DNA from: Promethearchaeota archaeon
Lineage (GTDB): Archaea > Asgardarchaeota > Lokiarchaeia > Sigynarchaeales > SOKP01
Direction: 5' to 3'
Assembly (NCBI GenBank): GCA_014729315.1
Contig: WJKD01000007.1
Coordinates: 1-5,154, forward strand
DNA length: 5,154 bases
Position 1 is the first letter of the stretch, and every line of letters starts with the position of its first letter. Below are positions 1-4,775 of the stretch, piece after piece. A program made the position numbers and the translations under genes. The notes beneath the pieces were generated by a model. It was not told the DNA's origin. It searched no databases and worked only from the letters and a program-made list of their open reading frames with translations.

Positions 1-114
1 AAAGAATTAAAAAAAGAGGAAGAGCAATTAAAGAAAAAGAAAGAAAGACAAGAAATAGATGAGATTTCAAAAATGATAAGGGATGTAGCAAAAAAGAAGA
101 AAAATAATAAGTAG
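1..114 (+). CDS. C-terminal tail of an unidentified Lys/Glu-rich protein (5' end outside window)
   Basis: Frame 1 is open from the first base to a TAG at 112-114 and encodes the last 37 residues of a protein. The segment is dominated by Lys and Glu (it begins KELKKEEEQLKKKKER and ends AKKKKNNK) with a heptad-compatible hydrophobic spacing, so a charged helix or coiled coil ending in a basic tail is likely. Nothing diagnostic of a family is present and no function can be assigned. It is followed by T-rich DNA and then the E1 gene on the same strand, 178 nt away, too far to assume co-transcription. The frame itself is convincing from composition and its clean stop, but a low-complexity fragment this short remains uncertain. 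Confidence 0.6.
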   Translation, partial: KELKKEEEQLKKKKERQEIDEISKMIRDVAKKKKNNK

Positions 115-131
115 TTTTATTTATCATCTGA

Positions 132-137
132 TTTTTT
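132..137 (+). terminator. oligo-T tract, candidate terminator of the upstream gene
   Basis: A run of six T lies about 18 nt after the TAG of the upstream partial gene, in a T-rich context and without a hairpin. Intrinsic termination at oligo-T is the usual archaeal mode, so this is a reasonable but weak call in AT-rich DNA. Confidence 0.3.
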
Positions 138-204
138 GAATTTAAAAATCTAGTTTATTATAATGTTTCTAAGACGAAATTAATTAGTTTTTCATTATTT
201 AGGT

Positions 205-214
205 AAATATAAAA
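205..214 (+). promoter_or_regulatory. candidate TATA box for the E1 gene
   Basis: The sequence AAATATAAAA resembles an archaeal TATA box. With the usual spacing of about 25 nt, transcription would begin near 235-240, giving a leader of about 55 nt that contains the Shine-Dalgarno. In DNA this AT-rich such matches are common; a second AT stretch near 254-263 would give a leader too short to carry the ribosome site. Confidence 0.3.
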
Positions 215-278
215 ATTTCAAAAACATTGATGTTTTAAGAAACTTTAACTAAGATTCTTATACACTTTTTATGAAAAT

Positions 279-283
279 AGGAG
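279..283 (+). promoter_or_regulatory. Shine-Dalgarno AGGAG of the E1 gene
   Basis: AGGAG ends 9 nt before the ATG at 293-295, a normal spacing, and fixes that ATG as the start of the E1 gene. None of the other intact genes in the window has an equally clear site. Confidence 0.8.
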
Positions 284-292
284 TTAATCATT

Positions 293-1900
293 ATGAGGCA
301 TGAAGATCAAAATGATGATATTACTAAAAGTCGCATGTTTGCTCGCCAGCAATTAATAGATGGTTGGAATCAAGAAACACTAGAGAATAGTAGCGTATTA
401 ATCGCAGGTGTGGGGGCGTTAGGATGTGAAATCGCTAAGGATTTTGCTTTAATGGGTATAGGTAAGTTAGTTTTGATCGATTTAGACAAAATCGAAACTT
501 CAAATTTATCCCGTCAAATGTTATTTCGGCCTGGCGACGAAGGACGGTATAAAGCAGAGGTCGCAGCAGAGAGATTAAAAGAAATGAACCCATACCTTGA
601 AGTTGAGTTTTATAATAAAAAACTCCAAAATTTACCTTTATCTATTTACGATGATGTTGACGTAGTAATCATGGCTTTAGATAACTTCAACGCACGAATG
701 GATTTAAATAAAATATGTTTACGCCTAAACAAACCGATTGTAGAAGGAGGAACAGTAGGTTTTGAAGGACATGTCCAAATAATAATTCCTGAAGGTTCAG
801 GAATAGAATATGGTAATCGACAACAAGAAATCGATAAACTTGTAGAATATAAATTATGGGATATATCGGAAGAAGATTATCCCGACTATTACGAAGCTTT
901 AAAAAAAATTGAGGGATTAGAAGAAAAGATCGAAGATCTTAAGAAAGAGCACATTTATCCCGTTCAAAAAGATATTCGAATAAAAATCGAACAAGAATTT
1001 GATGAGAAATATGCTGAAGATCTAATTGATGTAACTCCTTGTTATCGATGTATTGTGCCTGTGCCACCACCTGACGATAAATTAATTGCTGCTTGCACTT
1101 TGAAAGGTCTACCGCGTAATCGTAATCATTGTGTTATAAAAGCGGATGTGGATTTCGAGAAGACCTTTGGAAGAAAGCCCGATATGGAAAAGGACGAAGA
1201 TGTTTTAAAACTTAAAGAAATCGCAAATGTAGAGTTAAAGAAGTTACGCGAACGAGTATTTCAAGAGAATGTTACGGATGAACAATTAAAAAAAATGAGC
1301 GAAACTGAAATAGAAATACTTAAAAATAATATTAAGGACACATTTGGTCCTAATTTTAAATTTGAAGAAATGGAAAATATTCTTGGGAACAAGATCGCAG
1401 CAATTCAAACGGTAAGTTCAATAATTTCGAGTATCGAATCTCAAGAGGCGTTAAAACTCCTTTTTCGGGTGAAAGGCAGAAACATAGGACCACCTATGTA
1501 TCCACCCTATATTAATTATAATGGAGTATACGGTCAGTTTGATCCCCTTCCAATAACGAAAAGAAAAGCATGCTTGGCTTGTGGAAAAATAGAAGGGGAA
1601 GAAACCCTAAATCTCGCCGTTCCTTTTGATGCGGATGTCGAATACATATGGAAAGCCCTAAAAATAATTGAAATTCAGTTAGATCCAAACCAATGGATGA
1701 TAATTAATCCGAGAAATAAAGAAATCATATGGGACCCAAATGCGAGCAATCCAATATTAAAAGATCCAAAAGCGAAACTTAAAGCAAACTTAAAGATAAA
1801 CAGTAATGACATTATAGAAGCAACTCCAGTAGGTCCCCTACGAGAAAATTCTGAGATTAAAAAATATCATCTTATCATCACCTATATCTCCTCAATTTAA
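293..1900 (+). CDS. E1-like ubiquitin/ubiquitin-like protein activating enzyme (UBA2/UBA3-like)
   Basis: Predicted cytosolic E1 that adenylates the C-terminal glycine of a ubiquitin-like protein with ATP, forms a thioester and passes it to an E2. In the 535 residues: arginine finger R18 (FARQ); nucleotide loop G39-V-G-A-L-G44; D63/D65 and the SNLSRQ motif (R74, Q75); K87; metal-binding D130 (ALDNFNAR); zinc cysteines C250/C253 (TPCYRC) and C427/C430 (CLAC); catalytic C268 in CTLKGLPRNRNHC, the typical E1 cysteine motif; a helical cysteine domain at about 284-360; the second adenylation part with IQTVSSIISSIESQEALKLL; and a C-terminal ubiquitin-fold domain, about 437-535, which in eukaryotic E1s recruits the E2. 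Cysteine and ubiquitin-fold domains separate it from MoeB/ThiF/UbaA. Odd: about 75 extra charged residues (172-245) before the first zinc pair. The start is set by AGGAG. An E2 gene lies 2.1 kb away on the opposite strand. Confidence 0.93.
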   Translation: MRHEDQNDDITKSRMFARQQLIDGWNQETLENSSVLIAGVGALGCEIAKDFALMGIGKLVLIDLDKIETSNLSRQMLFRPGDEGRYKAEVAAERLKEMNPYLEVEFYNKKLQNLPLSIYDDVDVVIMALDNFNARMDLNKICLRLNKPIVEGGTVGFEGHVQIIIPEGSGIEYGNRQQEIDKLVEYKLWDISEEDYPDYYEALKKIEGLEEKIEDLKKEHIYPVQKDIRIKIEQEFDEKYAEDLIDVTPCYRCIVPVPPPDDKLIAACTLKGLPRNRNHCVIKADVDFEKTFGRKPDMEKDEDVLKLKEIANVELKKLRERVFQENVTDEQLKKMSETEIEILKNNIKDTFGPNFKFEEMENILGNKIAAIQTVSSIISSIESQEALKLLFRVKGRNIGPPMYPPYINYNGVYGQFDPLPITKRKACLACGKIEGEETLNLAVPFDADVEYIWKALKIIEIQLDPNQWMIINPRNKEIIWDPNASNPILKDPKAKLKANLKINSNDIIEATPVGPLRENSEIKKYHLIITYISSI

Positions 1901-1906
1901 ACTGGT

Positions 1907-1933
1907 AATTAATTCTTGATTCAAGCCTTAATT
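1907..1933. terminator. hairpin between convergent genes, possible bidirectional terminator
   Basis: An imperfect inverted repeat fills most of the 36-nt gap between the convergent E1 and acyltransferase genes: 1907-1912 pairs with 1928-1933 and CTTG at 1915-1918 with CAAG at 1922-1925, separated by a 2x2 internal loop, with a 3-nt loop. It is T-rich on both strands. The position suits a shared terminator, but it is AT-rich, weak and has no long T run directly after it. Confidence 0.3.
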
Positions 1934-1936
1934 TCT

Positions 1937-2725
1937 TTAAGAGCTTAGTTCTGATATGCGATAAGCATTTTTTTTACGTTTTCCATAAGGATTAGTCCAA
2001 CTAACTTTTTCTCTATATTTTGAAATTAGTTTTTGAACTTCAAATTTCACTTTGTTAGCTAAATCGTAAAATTCAGATTTATCGAGAGTTTCTTCGTAAA
2101 ACTCCTCGAAATAGAGAGGTCTTCCAAAATGAATGATGAGTTTAAAAGGAAAGAGAATCGGTGCCATAACTTCCCTGTCCCATGGAGGGATTTTTTTAGG
2201 ATTATATCTATTCGAATAGAACGGACTTGCTTTTACAAATCCTATCATCGCAGTAGGAATAACGGGAATTTTATATTTCAAATGAAGTTTAATAACACCG
2301 GGATAGAATTTCCACAATCTATACCCTTCGTAAAGGGCAGCTGAGTGACCTTCAGGCATAATTGCTATCAGCTCTCCTCGTTTTACTATCAGATCTACTA
2401 ATTCGTATGATATTCCCGCTCCCATCATACTAATTGGGATGGGAGAAAACTTTTGCACCCACCTTGACCATAGATTATCACCCACGCACCATTTATCCCA
2501 ATAACAAAGCCAGATTCTTTTTCGTTGAGGATTTGAAGTCTTAAAATGTTCCAAAGCGCTCATTAAACAAAAGTTATCTAAATCCCATGCTCCTGAATGA
2601 TTAGGGGCGATTATTGCGCTCCCACTTATTGGTAAATTCTTAAATCCTCTAATTTCTAACCGATTATAATGTCGAATCCACCAAGGGAAAAATTTGCGTA
2701 GCAACTCAGAAAACCGTTTTACCAT
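1937..2725 (-). CDS. PlsC-like 1-acyl-glycerol-phosphate-type acyltransferase (LPLAT family)
   Basis: A 262-residue member of the lysophospholipid acyltransferase superfamily, expected to move an acyl chain from a thioester donor to a hydroxyl acceptor at the membrane surface. It shows the catalytic NHx4D motif (N42, H43, D48 in NHSGAWD), a motif III variant PEGHSA (124-129) in place of the usual PEGTRS, and a motif IV-like KIPVIPTAMIG (152-162). Motif II has no clear arginine, so substrate specificity (glycerol-phosphate or another acceptor) is open. The N-terminus is basic and aromatic (RKFFPWWIRHY) and may sit on the membrane; no confident transmembrane helix is seen. The ATG lies 19 nt after the stop of the HAD gene with AAAGGG (2738-2733) about 7 nt upstream, so the two are probably one operon. 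Family is clear, substrate is not. Confidence 0.85.
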   Translation of the reverse strand: MVKRFSELLRKFFPWWIRHYNRLEIRGFKNLPISGSAIIAPNHSGAWDLDNFCLMSALEHFKTSNPQRKRIWLCYWDKWCVGDNLWSRWVQKFSPIPISMMGAGISYELVDLIVKRGELIAIMPEGHSAALYEGYRLWKFYPGVIKLHLKYKIPVIPTAMIGFVKASPFYSNRYNPKKIPPWDREVMAPILFPFKLIIHFGRPLYFEEFYEETLDKSEFYDLANKVKFEVQKLISKYREKVSWTNPYGKRKKNAYRISELSS

Positions 2726-2744
2726 AGAAATGCCCTTTGATTTG

Positions 2745-3344
2745 TTAAATTTTCATGTGGTTCACATAGGAAATCAAATCTTCAATAAGGTAAGTATCTA
2801 CGCCCGCATTTTTTCCCGCAATTAAATCCTTTTTCATATCTCCAATATATACCATTTGATCGTTAGAGACATTAAAATATCTCATAATCTTTATTAAACC
2901 CTCTGGCTCGGGTTTCCATCTTCTCACGTCTTCTCTTCCAATCTTAAAATCTATACGATCTTTTATTCCAACTAACTTTATTGATTCTTCAATCGCCTTT
3001 CTGGTGTTTAGCGAGAATACGGCAAGTTTAACATCTGATTCTACCTCAAAGTTTTCAATATTTTTGATAAAGTATATGGTTTCGTCAATTTTTTGGCTCT
3101 TGTTAAGTGTTTTTGTTTCGTGCTCTTCAATTATTTTAAAAAAATTTTCCAATTCTTTGGTATCGTTTTTTTCCACGATGTAACTTAAACAAGCTGAAAT
3201 GCTATTAAAATGGCAAGATGTATCGTAAAGCTTAGAAAATCTTTTACTAAGAAGCTGTTTGAGTTTAACCCAATCCACCGCAAGATCGATAATAGTTCCA
3301 TCTAAATCGAATACAATTACCTTTTTTCCTTTAAAATCAATCAT
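2745..3344 (-). CDS. HAD-superfamily phosphatase (phosphoglycolate phosphatase-like)
   Basis: A 199-residue haloacid dehalogenase-type hydrolase, likely a small-molecule phosphatase acting through an aspartyl-phosphate. All four motifs are visible: motif I FDLDGT with nucleophile D13 and acid/base D15; motif II around S111 (AVFSLNTR); motif III K144 (RWKPEPEG); motif IV GDMKKD with D169 and D173 for magnesium. The insert between motifs I and II (about 20-95) is helical, matching a C1-type cap as in phosphoglycolate phosphatases and beta-phosphoglucomutases. Substrate cannot be read from sequence. It is the upstream partner of the acyltransferase gene, which begins 19 nt after its TAA. Its own ATG lies 154 nt beyond the E2 stop and has no clear Shine-Dalgarno, so its link to E2 transcription is uncertain. 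Confidence 0.88.
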   Translation of the reverse strand: MIDFKGKKVIVFDLDGTIIDLAVDWVKLKQLLSKRFSKLYDTSCHFNSISACLSYIVEKNDTKELENFFKIIEEHETKTLNKSQKIDETIYFIKNIENFEVESDVKLAVFSLNTRKAIEESIKLVGIKDRIDFKIGREDVRRWKPEPEGLIKIMRYFNVSNDQMVYIGDMKKDLIAGKNAGVDTYLIEDLISYVNHMKI

Positions 3345-3498
3345 AAATAATCAGAATAGACTTGTTTCAAAAATTGGCTATTTAACAATTCATAATTCTA
3401 ATTAGAAATTAAAGTTTTAGAAAAGTGTTTCCGTATAGTTAGTTAAATTAAAAATTAAGGATGAGAAAATAAAATTGATAAGTGGAATTGAAGTTAGT
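3345..3498. other. intergenic region between E2 and HAD genes
   Basis: This AT-rich spacer of 154 nt has no gene. It contains a perfect 12-nt palindrome, TTCTAATTAGAA at 3396-3407, about 52-63 nt upstream of the HAD start, which could be an operator but is also expected now and then in such AT-rich DNA. I see no convincing TATA box or strong terminator. Confidence 0.4.
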
Positions 3499-4008
3499 CT
3501 AATCCATTGCGTACTTTTTTGTCCATTTCTTTGCTTTCGCTTCAAATTTTTTCTGACTTCGGAAATATTGTTCTCCGGCCTCGTGATTTAAAGGATCACC
3601 AGGATTAAAAAAGGGCGCTTCTACATGCATCATACCTTTCAATGCTTCAATAATATTTGTTAAAGTTTTCGACGGAGTCCAGCCGCTTGCGCCCGTGCTC
3701 GCGTCTACTTTACCCACTAAATCTGGATTAATTAGATCGAGGCATATGTTTAATTTACCCGGAGGAATTGAACTGTCTATGTTTGGATGCCACATTAAAG
3801 TTACAGCGTATACATAAGGTGGCTGGAAGGGATAATTTTCCGGAAATTTTACCTCAAATACAAATTTTCCTCCCTCGTAAGGAGTTCCTTTTTTACCGAT
3901 TATCGTAAGGCGCAAATGATCAATACTTCTGCCCCATGGTTCTAGAATCACGCTATCATCGTCTTTATAGGCTTCAATAGCCTCAGAATAGTCTGTTTCT
4001 TCCCGCAA
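3499..4008 (-). CDS. E2-like ubiquitin-conjugating enzyme (UBC fold)
   Basis: A 169-residue UBC-fold E2 that should accept a ubiquitin-like protein from the E1 on C89 and transfer it to a target lysine, probably with an E3. Visible: N-terminal helix (about 5-15), GTPYEGGKFVFEVKFP and YPFQPP (59-64), the oxyanion motif H74-P75-N76, catalytic C89 in NICLDL, W110-TP, and NPGDPL with D138 matching the UBE2D gating aspartate D117. The C-terminus, KKWTKKYAMD, is almost the UBE2D ending (REWTQKYAM). F61 and P112 match the RING-binding F62 and P95 of UBE2D. Two insertions flank the active site: five residues between HPN and C89, and 13 between C89 and W110. The start is TTG: an in-frame TAG lies three codons upstream, no ATG occurs before residue 72, and the TTG start gives a normal-length first helix. 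Not the inactive UEV type, since the cysteine is present. Confidence 0.93.
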   Translation of the reverse strand: MREETDYSEAIEAYKDDDSVILEPWGRSIDHLRLTIIGKKGTPYEGGKFVFEVKFPENYPFQPPYVYAVTLMWHPNIDSSIPPGKLNICLDLINPDLVGKVDASTGASGWTPSKTLTNIIEALKGMMHVEAPFFNPGDPLNHEAGEQYFRSQKKFEAKAKKWTKKYAMD

Positions 4009-4063
4009 CGCAATCTATACTCTTTATTTTAGTTATTTTTATACATTTTTAATAAAGTACTTA

Positions 4064-4072
4064 ATTATAAAG
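4064..4072 (-). promoter_or_regulatory. candidate TATA box for the E2 gene
   Basis: On the minus strand the sequence reads CTTTATAAT, preceded by an A-rich segment that could serve as a BRE. Initiation about 25 nt downstream would leave a leader of roughly 30 nt before the TTG start. A second TATA-like stretch near 4037-4045 is an alternative. Confidence 0.35.
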
Positions 4073-4227
4073 TTTTTGATAAGAAAAGATTTATTCTTTT
4101 ATCTTGGAATTCCTTATAATGCTATATTGGATAATACATCCTTTTTAACATTACTAAAGAACTTTACTTTTTCATTTTTGCTTTCCACAAGAAATAGTAA
4201 AAAATAAATTAATTCAATAATTGAACC

Positions 4228-4233
4228 ATATAT
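4228..4233 (+). promoter_or_regulatory. candidate TATA box for tRNA-Tyr
   Basis: ATATAT centred about 30 nt upstream of the mature tRNA 5' end, preceded by the purine-containing GAACC as a possible BRE. This spacing fits an archaeal tRNA promoter with a very short 5' leader. Confidence 0.45.
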
Positions 4234-4280
4234 CAAAAGCAATTTTTCCACGCAACGGACCCCTCTTAGCTCAGTGGTAG

Positions 4281-4297
4281 AGCGTAAAAACGCCAAA
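4281..4297 (+). other. 17-nt non-canonical intron in the D arm of tRNA-Tyr
   Basis: Seventeen extra bases separate the D stem from the anticodon stem. Because AGC is repeated at both ends, removal of 4281-4297 through 4284-4300 gives the same mature tRNA. The 4281-4297 phase (between positions 22 and 23) fits a relaxed bulge-helix-bulge: TGGT (4275-4278) pairs with GCCA (4292-4295), with 3-nt bulges AGA (4279-4281) and AAA (4296-4298) cut after their second base. Flanking helices are weak, and a competing hairpin GCG/CGC (4282-4284 with 4291-4293) is possible. Confidence 0.7.
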
Positions 4298-4312
4298 AGC
4301 ACTCGGCTGTAG

Positions 4313-4362
4313 AAGTTAATCGCGCATTGAGGCTGATTGTCAATGATAATGCGTCAGCAGCC
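4313..4362 (+). other. 50-nt canonical intron (37/38) of tRNA-Tyr
   Basis: The intron sits at the usual archaeal and eukaryotic position one base 3' of the anticodon. A bulge-helix-bulge is visible: CTGT (4307-4310) pairs with GCAG (4357-4360, one G-U), with bulges AGA (4311-4313) and CCA (4361-4363) cut after their second base, and anticodon-stem pair G4306-C4364 follows outside. An inner stem CGCATT/AATGCG (4323-4328 with 4348-4353) closes the intron loop, though the helix directly inside the bulges is poor. Confidence 0.85.
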
Positions 4363-4416
4363 ACCGAGATGTCGCCAGTTCAATCCTGGCAGAGGGGACT
4401 TAGAAGCTAGAACAAC

Positions 4417-4448
4417 AGAGCAAGAAGGAGAGCTCTCCTTCTTGCTCT
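4417..4448. repeat. perfect 32-nt palindrome downstream of tRNA-Tyr
   Basis: Bases 4417-4432 are the exact reverse complement of 4433-4448, with no spacer and no mismatch. Pairing continues after a 1x3 internal loop with ACAA (4412-4415) to TTGT (4452-4455). As RNA it would form a very stable hairpin in the 3' trailer of the tRNA. There is no T run right after it, so it is not a standard terminator. It could be a processing signal, a small RNA, a protein-binding site or a mobile-element end; the sequence alone does not decide. Confidence 0.85.
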
Positions 4449-4459
4449 CCCTTGTATGG

Positions 4460-4501
4460 GCTCATGATAAGCAAGACGCATATCGTTGAGCTACATTTTT
4501 T
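4460..4501 (+). terminator. hairpin plus T6 tract, candidate end of the tRNA transcript
   Basis: GCTCA (4460-4464) pairs with TGAGC (4487-4491) and GATA (4466-4469) with TATC (4481-4484) around an 11-nt loop. A run of six T (4496-4501) follows 4 nt later. It is the first T6 after the tRNA, so the primary transcript probably ends here with a trailer of about 100 nt that includes the palindrome. Confidence 0.45.
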
Positions 4502-4517
4502 AGAATAAATAATCTTT

Positions 4518-4688
4518 TTATAGATTGAGATCAGTCTCTTTTCGATTTTGTTGTTGAGCAAGAACTTTGACGAGATTTGACTCTTCTTCGGACAAATAAT
4601 CTAAATATCCTTCATTTTTTAAGAATTCTTGCACATTTTTATTCCCGCTAACATAACGTCGTGCAATTTCTTCTGTAAATGAGAAATA
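4518..4688 (-). pseudogene. start-less reading frame, possible remnant of a truncated gene
   Basis: A minus-strand frame of 56 codons runs from just inside a TGA (4691-4689) to a TAA (4520-4518). Its translation looks like real protein, not AT-rich noise: it begins YFSFTEEIARRYVSGNKN, continues with FLKNEGYLDYLSEEE and ends NRKETDLNL. There is no ATG; only an internal GTG and TTG could start it, giving tiny products. This suggests the 3' end of a gene that lost its start by deletion, or by a frameshift near 4680-4690, where another frame (VLQENYIQSM) continues upstream. I do not recognise the family. Lying next to a tRNA, it might be a leftover of an integrated element, but that is conjecture. 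Confidence 0.35.
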
Positions 4689-4775
4689 TCATACTTTGTA
4701 TATAATTTTCCTGAAGAACAAGATTATACACCCAAAAAATTATTAATTTATCAATTATTAACTTGAATATAACTA

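Larger units (their letters stand above)
115..292. other. intergenic region upstream of the E1 gene
   Basis: This AT-rich spacer holds no reading frame of note. It contains a T6 run at 132-137 that could end transcription of the upstream gene (archaeal termination often needs only oligo-T), a TATA-like AT stretch at 205-214 and the Shine-Dalgarno of the E1 gene at 279-283. I see no repeat or stable hairpin. Confidence 0.6.
4009..4259. other. divergent intergenic region between E2 and tRNA-Tyr
   Basis: About 250 nt of AT-rich DNA separating the minus-strand E2 from the plus-strand tRNA. It holds a TATA-like box for each side (4064-4072 minus, 4228-4233 plus). A hydrophobic minus-strand frame of 62 codons (4302-4114) crosses the tRNA and is not credible as a gene. 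No repeat stands out. Confidence 0.5.
4260..4398 (+). tRNA. tRNA-Tyr (GUA) interrupted by two introns
   Basis: The cloverleaf closes fully once two insertions are removed. Acceptor CCCCTCT (4260-4266) pairs with AGAGGGG (4391-4397), with discriminator A4398. D stem GCTC/GAGC has loop AGTGGTA. Anticodon stem CTCGG (4302-4306) pairs with CCGAG (4364-4368). Anticodon loop is C-T-GTA-G-A with GTA at 4309-4311. Variable loop is ATGTC. T arm is GCCAG/CTGGC around TTCAATC (4374-4390). Mature length is 72 nt, without encoded CCA. The C1:G72 pair and A73 are the known tyrosine identity elements of archaea and eukaryotes and agree with the GUA anticodon. Introns of 17 nt (D arm) and 50 nt (between positions 37 and 38) account for the 139-nt gene. 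Confidence 0.93.
4399..4775. other. non-coding stretch between tRNA-Tyr and the oxidoreductase gene
   Basis: About 375 nt holding a perfect palindrome (4417-4448), a second hairpin with T tract (4460-4501), a start-less minus-strand frame (4518-4688) and the AT-rich upstream region of the oxidoreductase gene. The motif AGCAAGA occurs three times (4419, 4470, 4557) and GTTGAGC twice (4485, 4553), a mild local repetition. Confidence 0.5.

Noticed and set aside
293..1900. E1 gene as MoeB/ThiF/UbaA, the common archaeal adenylyltransferase
   Set aside because: Those proteins are about 250 residues and lack the CTLKGLPRNRNHC cysteine motif, the helical cysteine domain and the C-terminal ubiquitin-fold domain seen here.
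2129..2344. 71-codon plus-strand frame
   Set aside because: It lies wholly inside the acyltransferase gene on the opposite strand, has no family features, and is a shadow of that gene.
4114..4302. 62-codon minus-strand frame, hydrophobic in the middle
   Set aside because: It starts inside the tRNA-Tyr gene antisense to it and the hydrophobic part follows from AT-rich DNA; no ribosome site or recognisable domain.
4313..4362. Possible C/D box guide RNA in the tRNA intron (ATGATAA and CTGA present), as in archaeal tRNA-Trp introns
   Set aside because: Box order and spacing do not fit C-D'-C'-D, and the intron is fully explained as a short splicing hairpin.
4260..4398. tRNA 3' end as an integration (att) site
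   Set aside because: No second copy of the tRNA 3' segment and no integrase are visible in the window, so there is no direct evidence of an attachment site.
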